Position numbers and translations under genes: made by a program. The notes below the pieces were generated by a model. That model was not told the DNA's origin, ran no database searches, and was given only the letters and a program-made list of their open reading frames with translations. DNA of 64,000 nucleotides from Ascoidea asiatica (Eukaryota > Ascomycota > Saccharomycetes > Ascoideales > Ascoideaceae), in the NCBI GenBank assembly GCA_001600695.1, contig BCKQ01000009.1:186001-250000 (forward strand), read 5' to 3'. Position 1 is the first letter of the stretch, and every line of letters starts with the position of its first letter. Of the stretch, positions 40,187-51,330 are shown piece after piece.

Positions 40187-40960
40187 ATGAATAATTCAAA
40201 AGCATTGATAAGAAAACATATTAATAATAATCTCAATTCTTTATCTATTCAAGATTTAAAAAATCAATCATTGAAAGTTATTGAGACTTTAAAAAAATCA
40301 AAAATTTATAAAAATTCAAAAAATATTGGTATTTATATATCTTTACCTAAAAATGAATTACCAACAATTGAATTAATTAATCAATTATTTATTGATAATA
40401 AAAATGTTTTTATACCAAAATGTTTTTATAATTATAATCAAGGTTTTCATAAAGATTTAAATAATAATAAATTATTTAAAAATTATTTTAATAAATTTTA
40501 TTATCCTTTAAATAATTATAAATTTGAAAAAAATTTAATGATGTTTTTTCAATTAAATTCAATTTTAGATTTAAAATTTTTAAAAAAAAAAAAATTTAAT
40601 TTAAAAGAACCTGAAGGTTTATTAGAAAATGAATTATTTTCAAAATTTAAATTTGGTTTAGATTTAATTATAATTCCTGGAGTTGGATTTGAATTATTAA
40701 ATCAAAATTCTAAATTTACAAGTAATAATAATATTAAAAGATTAGGTCATGGAGCTGGATTTTATGATAATTTTATTAAAAAACATATTAGAAATAATGA
40801 AATTTTAAATTTAAAAAAAAAACCATATTTATTAGGTATTGGATTAAAAGAACAATTAATTAATAATGAAATTAATAATGAAATTAAATATGAAATTCCA
40901 TATGAAGATCATGATGTTTATTTGAATGGTTTAATTATTGAAAATCAATTTTATAATTAA
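40187..40960 (+). CDS. FAU1: 5-formyltetrahydrofolate cyclo-ligase
   Basis: A 257-residue enzyme (also called MTHF synthetase) that converts 5-formyl-THF to 5,10-methenyl-THF with ATP. Conserved features: KALIRKHI at the N-terminus, IGIYISLPKNELPT, VFIPKCFY, the nucleotide-binding stretch LDLIIIPGVGFE, and RLGHGAGFYDNF near residue 185, the family's glycine-rich signature. Length agrees with yeast Fau1 (211) allowing for Asn/Lys-rich loops (about 90-145). Its 3' end overlaps the FMP10 3' end by 26 bp on the opposite strand, repeating a convergent pair known from S. cerevisiae. Confidence 0.94.
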   Translation: MNNSKALIRKHINNNLNSLSIQDLKNQSLKVIETLKKSKIYKNSKNIGIYISLPKNELPTIELINQLFIDNKNVFIPKCFYNYNQGFHKDLNNNKLFKNYFNKFYYPLNNYKFEKNLMMFFQLNSILDLKFLKKKKFNLKEPEGLLENELFSKFKFGLDLIIIPGVGFELLNQNSKFTSNNNIKRLGHGAGFYDNFIKKHIRNNEILNLKKKPYLLGIGLKEQLINNEINNEIKYEIPYEDHDVYLNGLIIENQFYN

Positions 40961-41024
40961 TTGAACTTTTAACTAAAAGTTTATTATCATCATTTAAAAT
41001 TTCACTTTTTATTTCAATATTATC

Positions 41025-41055
<31 letters not shown>

Positions 41056-41918
41056 ATATCTTTACCTTTATAATTAAAATTTAATTTAATTATTATAAAA
41101 TTATTTGCAAATGTTGGATATTTATAATTTAATTGTAAAATTTCATTATTAATTTTCCAATTTTTTTTATTATTATTATATTGATTTTTTAATTGAAATT
41201 TTAAAAAATTTTTTGATAAATCAGATAAAATTGTTGCAATTATACCACCATGAATAATATTTGGAAAACCACATAATTTTGAACCACAAAATATTATTAC
41301 AATTTCTTCAAATTCATTATCAAATTTATTACTACCTAAATTTTTTTTAATAATTAATGGTTTTATTGGAATTCCACCAGGTACATTTAAATCTAATTTA
41401 TCAAATGATAACCAATTTCTTTCAATTTTTATATTTTCATTATTAATATCATTATTATTTTTGAAATTTTTTATAAATTTTAAATTTTGTAAATTTTCTT
41501 CTAAATCTTTTAAATAATTTTTCAATTCAATTCCATTATTTTCATTTGGTAAAGATCTATTTGTTATATAATCATAAATAGTAAAAATTGGTAAAAAACT
41601 TGCAGTAATTGAACCAAAAAAAAATGCTAATAAATAAAAATATAAATGATTTTTTTTTTTTGAAATTTTTTTCAATTCTTTAATTTTATTTTTATTTTTA
41701 TTTTTATTTTTATTTTTATTTTCATTAATATCTTCAACTTTATTAATTTGATTTAAAGGAATATTTGTACAAAAATTAGATTGATTAAGATTATAAAAAT
41801 TTGAAATTTTCAATGATAAAGATTTATTATTTTTAATTTCAATTAGATTTTGAAATTTTAAAAGATATAATGAATTTCTCTGGATAAAGAACTGTTTGTT
41901 TCCAACTCTTTGAAACAT
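40935..41918 (-). CDS. FMP10: Hot-dog fold thioesterase-like protein, Fmp10-like
   Basis: A 327-residue protein. The N-terminus is basic with few acids (mitochondrial presequence type), then comes a lysine/asparagine repeat (about 68-90), a single membrane segment (YLLAFFFGSITASFLPIFTIY, about 95-115), and a hot-dog thioesterase-like domain with NIIHGGIIATILSD near residue 220. S. cerevisiae Fmp10 (YER182W) is a mitochondrial membrane protein of this superfamily with no firm biochemical role. Position strengthens the call: FMP10 and FAU1 are convergent neighbours in S. cerevisiae too. A catalytic role is not shown; the hot-dog Asp/Glu could not be placed with confidence. Confidence 0.85.
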
Positions 41919-42127
41919 TTTACCAAAACAAACTCAATATTCAATAAATAATTCAAATGTATCTTTAGTTGAATCATCAAATTCATTGAATATAAAACAC
42001 ATACATAATCTTCATATTCACTGTTTTATTTGACACAAATGAAATAGCCATACGATAAAGAAACAGGCCAGGCTCGTGACTCCACTTAGTATTTCTCGCA
42101 GCTGATCGTCTTGTTTCTGGTTCTTCT

Positions 42128-42134
42128 TTACCCG
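42128..42134 (+). promoter_or_regulatory. Reb1-like site (TTACCCG), FMP10/SET5 spacer
   Basis: An exact TTACCCG core lies in the GC-richer part of the divergent spacer. General regulatory factors often sit in such nucleosome-free regions. Motif evidence only. Confidence 0.4.
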
Positions 42135-42430
42135 CAGGTCTGACCCATAATCAACCCGTCCCTGCCCCCATTGTATGTCCTAGAATGCTTCAACCCGCTC
42201 GTGATATTACGTAATCTAGTCTTTCTGAGCTTCAAATCTTTCGAAGCTTCAGGAATTCTCAACCTTTCAAATTTTCAGTTTTGTTCAAAGTTCAAATCTT
42301 AAAAGCTTCTATCTGATTTCTATCTGCTTTCTTAACAACTAATCACTACGTAATTTATTCTCAATATCTAAAATAAACACAATAAATACATTTTTATTTA
42401 TTTGCCACTTTTATTTAACCTTTTTTTCTA

Positions 42431-42496
42431 ATTCAATTCAATTCAATTCAATTCAATTCAATTCAATTCAATTCAATTCAATTCAATTCAATTCAA
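42431..42496. repeat. ATTCA pentanucleotide microsatellite
   Basis: Thirteen near-perfect 5-bp units lie about 110 bp upstream of the SET5-like ATG. Confidence 0.93.
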
Positions 42497-42609
42497 TCAA
42501 TTATCAATTTATCTATCATTACTTATTACTACTGACTATATCAACTATTTGATTGAAATAATCAATTTTCAAAAATCTAAAAAAATTAATTTTATAATAT
42601 TATATTGAA

Positions 42610-44346
42610 ATGTCAATTGTACCGAAGGATTCAATTCAAATGAAATTAGATAATCTTTCTTTGAAAGATAAAGATAAAGATAAAGATAAAGATAAAATTG
42701 AAGATAAAAATAATAACAATAATAATACAACATCAATTATTCCTCATGAAAGGCAAATTGTTGATCAAGTTATTTTAATTTGGAAAAATGATTCATCTAC
42801 AGAAAATTTATCAATAGGAAAATTAAGAAATTTAATTAAAGAAAATAATATAAATTGGGAAATTTCTGAAAAGAGATTAAAATTAACTTTAAAAAAATTT
42901 AATTTATTGCCCACTAATTCTATAAATCTTGATTCAATTACTTTTGTTTCAAAAATTAAAAGTCTTGAAACTCCTGGTTTAAATCTTCAAAATATTTTTA
43001 TTAATAATGATAATGATAATGATAATGATAGTGATAATGATAATGATAATGATAGTGATAATGATAATCATAAAAAACAAACTACTGATGATTTAATTAA
43101 AGTGGAATTTTCAAATAAAAGAGGAAAAGGTTTATATGCAAAAAAAAAAATTTTAAAAGGTACTTTATTATGGGAAGAAAAACCATTTCTTATGATACCT
43201 CAAATGGATATTTTATCTTTAATTCAAAAAGGTTATGGATGTACATATTGTTCAAAAATTTTAACAAATAATAAAAATAATAAAACTTATATTAAAAATC
43301 TTAGAGTTAATTCAATGTTAACTTGTAAATATTGTGATGAAGTATTTTGTTCAAAAATTTGTAAAAAAATTAATGAAAAATTTCATAATTTTTTATATCA
43401 TAATCATAATCCTGAAATTGAAATTAATTCAAAAAATTGGTTAATTTTTTTAAAATTTGCAACTGAAGAAAATAATTGGAATGGTTTATTAGCTATTGGT
43501 TATATTCAAGCAAAATTTTCATTTTTAAGAATTAATTCATTAAAGAATTTAAATTCTAATAATAAAAATAATAATAAAAATAAAAATAATTTATTATATT
43601 TAAAACAATTAAATTCATTTGCAACAATTCCATTAAATGAAAAATATAAAATTTTAAAACCTAATGAAAATAGAATTTTAATGGAAGAAACTGAAAAAAT
43701 GTGGATTAAAGGTTTTGAATTATTTAATAAATGTTTTTCATCAAATTTAGATAAATTATCTTATAAAGAATTTATGAATTATTTAGGTGCATTTAATTTA
43801 AATAATGTTAATTCAATGTTATTTTTAATTCAATCACATTTAAATCATAATTGTGATTATAATATTGAAATTAAATTTGATAATAATTATCCAAGTAATG
43901 GTATTAAAGTTTATGCAAAAAAAGATTTAAATTTAAATGATGAATTATTTACAAGTTATGTTGATCCAAATCATGATGTTTTACAAAGAAGAACAGAATT
44001 AAGAATTAATTGGGGATTTTTATGTAATTGTAAAAAATGTAAAAAAGATTTAAAAATTAATAATGAAATTAATGAGAAAAATAATGAAAATATTAATAAT
44101 AATTTAAAAGATAAAAATGAATTAAAAATTCGTAGAAAATCATCAGGATCAAAACAAACTGCAAGTGATATTAGAAAAATGCTTAAAAGTCCAGTTAATG
44201 AAGATAATAATAAAAATAAAAATGAAAATGAAAATGAAGATGAAGATGAAGATGAAGAATTTGATCTTAAAATTCCAGATAGTGATTTTGTTTTTGGTAC
44301 AAGAAGAAGATCAGTTAGATTTTCAAATCATGTAGAATCACATTAA
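42610..44346 (+). CDS. SET5: SET-domain methyltransferase, Set5-like
   Basis: A 578-residue protein resembling S. cerevisiae Set5 (526), which monomethylates histone H4 K5, K8 and K12. The N-terminal block LSIGKLRNLIKENNINWEIS (about 65-85) and following SEKRLKLTLKKF match the Set5 N-terminal region. The SET domain is split by a cysteine-rich MYND-like insert: N-SET NKRGKGLYAKKKI near 165, cysteines CTYC...CKYCDEVFCSKIC at about 213-255, core IQSHLNHNCDYNIEIKF near 410, ELFTSYVD near 453, and post-SET GFLCNCKKCKKD. The NHNCDYN motif departs from the usual NHSCxPN by Asn for Ser and Tyr for Pro. The tail is acidic. Repeats of DK, ND and NK codons are lineage-type low complexity. A decayed piece of this gene lies at 15580-15755. 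Confidence 0.88.
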   Translation: MSIVPKDSIQMKLDNLSLKDKDKDKDKDKIEDKNNNNNNTTSIIPHERQIVDQVILIWKNDSSTENLSIGKLRNLIKENNINWEISEKRLKLTLKKFNLLPTNSINLDSITFVSKIKSLETPGLNLQNIFINNDNDNDNDSDNDNDNDSDNDNHKKQTTDDLIKVEFSNKRGKGLYAKKKILKGTLLWEEKPFLMIPQMDILSLIQKGYGCTYCSKILTNNKNNKTYIKNLRVNSMLTCKYCDEVFCSKICKKINEKFHNFLYHNHNPEIEINSKNWLIFLKFATEENNWNGLLAIGYIQAKFSFLRINSLKNLNSNNKNNNKNKNNLLYLKQLNSFATIPLNEKYKILKPNENRILMEETEKMWIKGFELFNKCFSSNLDKLSYKEFMNYLGAFNLNNVNSMLFLIQSHLNHNCDYNIEIKFDNNYPSNGIKVYAKKDLNLNDELFTSYVDPNHDVLQRRTELRINWGFLCNCKKCKKDLKINNEINEKNNENINNNLKDKNELKIRRKSSGSKQTASDIRKMLKSPVNEDNNKNKNENENEDEDEDEEFDLKIPDSDFVFGTRRRSVRFSNHVESH

Positions 44347-45490
44347 ATAGAATAAATTTATACAAATATATAATATATCTTTTGAATCAAAAAAATTTTG
44401 TTTTATAGATTAGTAAAATTTGTTAAGATTATTTATTAAAGTTTAGGTTTCCGATTCTGCTTTTTTTTTTTTTTTTTTTGTTGCTTGAATTCTAAAATCA
44501 ATAATGTGTGGAGGTTGATCCAAACCTTAATTGTAGTTTATTTTTTTTTTTTACATCATAACTATTAGCAAAAAATTTTAATATATTAACACATTGATTG
44601 CTATTCTTTAACTGAAATTAATAAATATTATCATGTCATAAACTATGTCATTATTTTGATATCGAATGTCATCTTAATAACGCTATGAGATAATTTTTTT
44701 AAATTTTTCGATACTCTGTTTCAAAGTAATGTTTTTTTTTTTCATTGAATTGCTCAAAAGACTTAAAATCAATTATTATTTTTTGAGCATTTTTAGTTTC
44801 ATTTTCCTATTAGCTTGTTTTCTTGCTATTTGAATTATTCTTTAATAGCAATTTTCATTCATAGTTTTCCAATAAAAATATTTTCAAAGAGAAATTCTAA
44901 GAAGTCAATCATGTCGTATTCGGATTAACATCTACATTGCTCTTGAAATCCTATTGTATTTACTAGTACTAGTACTAGTGTTTTTAGTAGGCTAATCTAA
45001 TAATAAGGACATCAACAAGTACATTGTTATAGCAATTATCGTATTTTTAATATTATTTTACCTTGCTCATTTTATTCAAAAGTTAAATATTCGAGCAAAT
45101 ATAAATAAATATTAAAAGCTAAATATCGAACAAAGAATCCGGAAGCAACTATTTATTTGCTTGTGATTACGTGTAATTAAACCCCTACAGCAATCTCAGT
45201 CCAAGTCACTGAGACTAACAGAAAAGTAATCTCAAGCTTACGTAAGAAATAGTTCAGCTTGCTATGAAACAACGTCGTAAACCTGTGTTAATAGGATCCC
45301 ACCACAAAAATGATTTGCTGATTGAAATGAATATACCTTAACGGTGAGTAACCGGAAATATTTAGGTAGCTAGCTTACTTGCTTGGGATCAGCCTGGTGT
45401 GTTCTTCAGAGAAAAGGGAAGGGGATTCTTATTGGCTGAAGAAAGATTGCTGGATTTATGCATTATGTGCTGGTGCATAACTTGCTGCGA

Positions 45491-45521
45491 AATGTACGGT
45501 GCAATGTACGGTGCAATGTAC
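45491..45521. repeat. 12-bp tandem repeat, 2.6 copies
   Basis: The unit AATGTACGGTGC is perfectly repeated twice, followed by AATGTAC, in the balanced-composition core of the long intergenic interval. A palindromic GCTGTACAGC lies 12 bp further on and shares the GTAC centre. Confidence 0.9.
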
Positions 45522-46159
45522 TGTATAGATTGCTGTACAGCAAAAATAAACAGTCAACAATTGTTAACAAGTCAATGATTAATTTGCTAAATGTTGACGA
45601 TTGTTGCTTGTGAGTTTAGTGCATTCACAAGGATTTTACTAAATATTAGGTCGTTTAAGTTTCAATAGTGAGGGAGCAACGGAGGTGTTTTTAGCAATGA
45701 CGGATTTCTTAACGACAATTCAACTTAAAATTGTTCTGTTCGCTAAGCCACCATTTTGCACGTGCATTTCTTGTTTTGATATTTTAAGCTGTGATTATAG
45801 CTGGCTGCACTTCCGGTCTTAGAGTGTTCGCTAAAGGACTTTTGAAAGAAGCATTTGCCACCGGATGAGAATTACGTGATTGGATATTGCTGGATTTAGG
45901 AACTAAAAGTGCGTTACCGTGAAGAAAAAGGAGTGAGTGCAAAAGTGAAAATTCTCCCATGACAACGCAACAGTTTAAATTTGGTCAAAGCAAAAGAGAA
46001 AAATAAGAGAGAAAAGAAATAGAAATAGAAACAGAAATGGGAATGAGAATAGAAGCAGCGATCGCTTGATGGAGGAGGTACCACCGTAGGAAGAAATAAA
46101 TATTACTGTATAATAAGAACTGCATTTTCAACCTCTTTCGTCTTTTCTCTTTTATCTTT

Positions 46160-46199
<40 letters not shown>
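46160..46199. repeat. TTTC tetranucleotide microsatellite
   Basis: Ten TTTC units lie about 1.1 kb upstream of WHI3/4. The antisense strand yields a spurious Lys/Glu-rich frame across it. Confidence 0.93.
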
Positions 46200-46200
<1 letters not shown>

Positions 46201-47273
46201 TTCCGTCCACAAACAAATATACTAACTGACTGTTTTTTAAGTGGATATTGAATTGATACTGAATTGATATTGAATGAATTGATGGTAAACAACTAACCAA
46301 CTCATTCACCTCATCTTTATTACTTATAACATCCTTAAATCGTCATATTTTATTTAATTATATTTCAATAAATATTTCAATATTCAATATATATATATAC
46401 TGTATATATATATATATCAATTAAAATAATATCTATATCAGTAATTTATCTCATTATCATATTTCTATCCGATAAATAAAGAATCATTCCAATATTAATA
46501 TATATCATTTAGAATATAAAATATCTTCATTATCTTTGTAATCACAAATAATCGAGTCTTTATTTTATATCATTTTAATTCTAGTTCTATTTCTACAAGT
46601 GAAGTGTGTAACTGAGAAATAAATCCAATTTTAATTCTAATTCATGAAAAGATAACAGATAATAACCTAAGTAACTATAACGCGTAAACGCCACAAAAAT
46701 AATATCAATCAAATTTATTACAATACATTAAGAAAACCTATTTTCGAGATCAAATTTTCTTCATTTCAACCTCACAAATATATTATAATACTTTATATAT
46801 GATATAGTATAATATAATATAATAACCTATCAACACAACATCATCTCATATAATAATATAATAAATATATAATTACAAATCCACATTCAAATATTAGTAT
46901 AATAGATATATTCTAGATATATTAATATATTTAAATATATTAATATATATCTTCATATCTTCATATCTTCATATCTTTATATCTTTATATTTTCATATCT
47001 TTATATCTTCTAATTCAAAATTTATATTCATATATTCAAAAGTAATCAATATACATATTGCTAATAACTAATATATTTTATATCTCAGCATATTCTTCTG
47101 CTTTTAATAAAATTATTAATATCTTTTATTCAATTGGATCTTTTAATTTATTAACTCATATTCATACACTCTTTAATTATTAAACACTTTTCTTTCAATA
47201 TCTTTCAAATTCTCTTTTTATAATTTTTTATAAACAAATCATCATTAATTAATAACATATCATATTCTTAAAA

Positions 47274-49523
47274 ATGAATTTCAACTCAAGTTCAAATACT
47301 GCCTCTTCCGGTTCATTACCATCTTCATCATCTTCATCTCCAAATTCAATTTTAGCCTTAAACAATAATAATAGTAATAATAATAGTAATAATAATAGTA
47401 ATAACAATAGTAATAATAACAGTAATAATAACAGTAATAATAATAGTAATAATAACAGTAAAAATAATAGTAATAGCAATATCAATCAAATAAATTCTAA
47501 TTTTGATTTTATCAATATCAATAATAATAACAACAACAAAAGCATTGAAGATGATACTGCTAAAATCAATAACAATAACAATAACAATAACAACAATAAC
47601 AATAATAATAATAATCATCTCGTAAATAATATTCCAAATAATTCTTATTCAGCTGAATCAAATAACTCTTCTCATTTATATAATTTAGAACAACCAACAT
47701 CTTTAACAAATCTAAATATACCATCATCTTCTCCAACTTTTTCAGATCCTCTACATCCTTCTTTAAATTATCCAAATAGTTCTCCATCTGGTTTAGAATC
47801 ACCTCTTTATACTTTATCTTTAAATAATCAAAATTCTTCTTCTAATAATTCTAATAGTACTACAAATAATAATAATGTTAATAATAGTAATATCAATAAT
47901 ATCAAAACTCCTATTTCATCAAATAATATTCCTCATTTAAATGGTTCAATTGGATCAAATGGTTCAAATGGAACAAATGGAACAAATGGATCAAATACAA
48001 CAAATTTAACAAATATAACAAATTCAATTCAAAGTTTTGATCTGAATACAAACAATAGACCTTTTATTTTAAAAATCAAAAACTATCCTTTAGATTTAAC
48101 TCAAAGAGAAGCTAATCTAATTTTCTCTCTTTCTTCGGATATAATTAATGTTGAAATCACTCAAAATCAAATTCTAGCATTTTTCCCTTCTCTTGAAAGT
48201 TTAATCTCAGCTTTTAAAATTTTGAGTTCTAAAAGACAATTTTTATTCGGTGATAATAAATCTGTTATTCTTGAAACTGATCCAGATATTATTCCTTTTT
48301 TAAACTCTGCAGCTGCTCAAAATTCTAGACTGCTTTCTTCAATTAATACTCAAAGCTCTCGTTTTCCTCTTACTTCACCTCAAAATACTGTTGGTGTTAT
48401 AAATTCAATAAATTCATTAAATTCTATCAATTCAAATTCTCATTCAAGTTCTGCTTATACTAATGGTTCTATATCTTTAAATAAAAGAAATAGTAATACT
48501 ATTTCTACTACAAATAGAATGAGAAATGTCTTTAATGATCCATTTTCTCCAACATCTAATGAAAACTTAGACTTGGGTACTTCTTCTACTGGTATAGGTT
48601 CAAATCTTGGAAAATCTTTATTACTTTTAGAAACTCAAACTGATGCAAGAGAATATGAGCAATTAGTAAGAGAACCTTGGAGTCAAACTCAAAGCTCAAA
48701 TATGTCTCAAAATGGAAATTCAGATATACAATTTAATACTAGTCCTTATCAAAATTCAAATACTATCATTAATTCTCCTGCAGGACCACCTCCTTCAAAT
48801 GTTTGGGAAAATCATAATTCAAGAAGAAAAAGTTCTGCATTTTTTCCTCCTCCAATTACAACACCTACAACAATTGGTCCTCACTTACCTACAAATTTAT
48901 CCATGTCAAACAATGTTAATAGACAACAACCTAATTCAATTTTTCAAAGTAATTTCCCTGTAAGTAATTCTAGTTCAGTTTTACCTACTTCAACAAATCA
49001 ACAACTGCAATCTTCATTAATGACTACCAACACAACAAATTTACAATCTAATCCATCACATCAATCATTAACTTCTCAACAAATTCCTGAATTATCTTTA
49101 CTTTCCAGAGTTCCAATGCCAGCTAATCCAGCAGATCAAAACCCTCCATGTAATACTTTATATGTTGGAAATTTACCTCCTGATGCTACTGAATCTGAAT
49201 TAAGATCTTTATTTTCACCACAAAAAGGATTCAAAAGATTATCTTTTAGAACAAAGGCACCATCAAATGGTATAAATAACTCACATTCGCATGGTCCTAT
49301 GTGTTTTGTTGAATTTGAAGATATTGCTCTAGCAACAAGAGCATTGGCTGAATTATATGGAAGACAATTACCTAGATCTAGCGGAGCATCAAAAGGTGGA
49401 ATAAGACTTTCATTTTCCAAAAACCCATTAGGAGTTCGAAGTTCAAATCAAAGAAGGTCAAGTTCTCAATATACAAATACTCTATCAAATGCTCAAAAAT
49501 CAAATCAAATTAGTAATAATAAC

Positions 49524-49566
<43 letters not shown>

Positions 49567-50426
49567 GTCATAGTCATAGTCATAGTGCTAACAATAATAA
49601 TGCTAGTAATAACACCAATAGTATCAATATTATCAATAGTAATAATAATCCCAATAATAATAATAATAACAATAATCATAATGGAAATATTGGAAATTCG
49701 AGTAATATTCATAATATAAACAACATAAATAGTATAGGAAACATTAATAATCTAGGTAATATGAATACAATTACTAATATTCCATCAACAATTTCTAGCA
49801 TGAAAAATATTAATTCAAACAATGGAAATTTACAAGCAAATTCAACACTAAATTCGTTAAATAAAGTTAATAATTTGAACGGCGTGAATGCTAGTGCAAA
49901 TTCAAGTGGAAGTAATAATACTAATGGAAATATTCATAATGGTATAAGTAATATGAATGGCATAAATATGAATAATATCAGTAGCTTGAATAATATAAAC
50001 AATATGAATAATATTAACAACAATATGAATAACATTGGTAATATGAACAATATGAATATAAATGGAATGAAACTTGGAAATAATAACGGCATAAGTAATA
50101 TAAATAATATAAATAATATGAGTAATATGAGTGGGATAAATGGACTCCATAATCATTTAAATGGCAATAGTAATAATAATAGTAATAACATAAGCATAAG
50201 CAATTCAAGTAATTCTAATAATTCCAATAATGGAATTGGATGCTTGAATAATATAAATAGTATGAATAACTTGAATGGAATTAATTTGAGTAATATGAAC
50301 TTGAATAATATTCCTATAAACAATAATGGAAATAATAATAGTAATAATAATAATAATATTAATACAAATAATAATAATAATAATAATAATAATAGTAATG
50401 GATATGCTCCTTTCAGTCCAAATTAA
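47274..50426 (+). CDS. WHI3: RNA-binding protein Whi3/Whi4
   Basis: A 1050-residue protein with one RRM at about residues 620-720: RNP2 LYVGNLP and RNP1-like MCFVEFED, flanked by [11 protein letters not shown] and [12 protein letters not shown]...[15 protein letters not shown]. These flanks are the signature of Whi3 and Whi4, which bind cell-cycle mRNAs (CLN3) and control size and memory through condensates. WHI3 and WHI4 are duplicates specific to S. cerevisiae relatives, so this is likely the single pre-duplication type; the symbol is nominal. Both flanks of the RRM are Asn/Ser-rich, with runs of N, NIN and NNMN repeats and a second, weak N-terminal RRM-like segment around residues 262-330 ([23 protein letters not shown]). 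Much longer than S. cerevisiae Whi3 (661), all through low complexity. Confidence 0.92.
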
Positions 50427-51299
50427 GATCAAATAAGTAATAAGGATATTTTTTTTTACTAACTTTCATTTTTTTTTAGAATGTATTTCTTTTTGATTTG
50501 TCATATTTATTTTGCTTTTTGCTGATTTCTTTATGTTAATAATTAAACGGTAAATAATATTGTATAAGAAAACCTTTTTAAAGGTGAAGCATAAATTACT
50601 TAGTTTTTTTTCTTTTTCTTTTATTTTTACTTTTATTTTTATTTTTATTTTTATTTTTATTTTTATTTTTGTTTTTATTTTATCTAATTTCATTTTATTT
50701 GATAAAAATTATCAAATAAATTTTAAGAAAAAAATTGTACAAGAAATGTATTTTAACTAATTTTTTTTTTTCAAATGTTGTTAAGTTCACTTTAAATCTA
50801 GTTTTTTTTTTTTTATTTTCAATATTTATTTTTTATTGTTATTGTTATTGTTATGGTTATTGATATTTTTATTTCTATTTCAACTTTTATTAAGTTTTCA
50901 TTTTTCATCTTCATCTTCATTTTTATATTTCAACATTATTTCATCATATTTTCTAACACAAGTGTTTTTCTTTCTCAACATTTATTTTCAAATAATTATT
51001 TTCAAATAACTTTTTTTCGTACATACTTTATTATTCTTTTATTTTATTGTCATGTTATTGTCTTGTCATATTTTAAGTTATTATTTTATTTTTAAATTGT
51101 TTAGTTTGTTGTTTATTTTTATAAAAATTCTTCAAATATAATTTCAAATATAATTTCAAATTAATTTCAAACATTTTCAAGCATTGTTAAATCAAAAGCT
51201 CTGAATATTCAAATAGTTTTTACTCTTTTTTTTATCTAATTTATTTGCAATTTTTTTTTCATTTTGCCTGGTTTCTAAATTGTTAAAAAAGAATAAGAA

Positions 51300-51330
<31 letters not shown>

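Larger units (their letters stand above)
41919..42609. promoter_or_regulatory. FMP10/SET5 divergent promoter region
   Basis: A GC-richer block (42040-42230) contains TTACCCG at 42128-42134 (Reb1-like) overlapping GGTCTGACCC, a motif also found at 13442-13454. The 39-bp block around 42224-42262, with GAGCTTC and GAAGCTTC facing each other, is duplicated at 15497-15535. An ATTCA microsatellite (42431-42496) follows, then an AT-rich leader to the SET5-like ATG. Confidence 0.5.
44347..47273. other. Long non-coding interval upstream of WHI3/4
   Basis: The longest gene-free stretch in the window, 2.9 kb. The first 800 bp are T-rich. From about 45150 to 46090 base composition becomes balanced, all frames are short, and there are a 12-bp tandem repeat (45491-45521), small dyads such as AACAATTGTT and GCTGTACAGC, and E-box-like ACGTG cores. 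A TTTC microsatellite (46160-46199) follows. From 46300 to 47273 it is again AT-rich with TATATA runs, likely the WHI3/4 leader. A long complex promoter or a structured non-coding RNA gene both fit the central block. Confidence 0.5.

Noticed and set aside
45270-45310. Similarity of AAACCTGT...AGGATCCC.ACC to the yeast RNase P RNA as I remember it
   Set aside because: The match would fall in the variable P3 region, and none of the universally conserved RNase P blocks were found downstream. Probably chance.
47249-47802. Antisense Leu-, Ile- or Val-rich frames across WHI3
   Set aside because: Poly-Leu/Ile/Val from the opposite strand of AAT/AAC asparagine repeats; the sense strand carries the conserved RRM.
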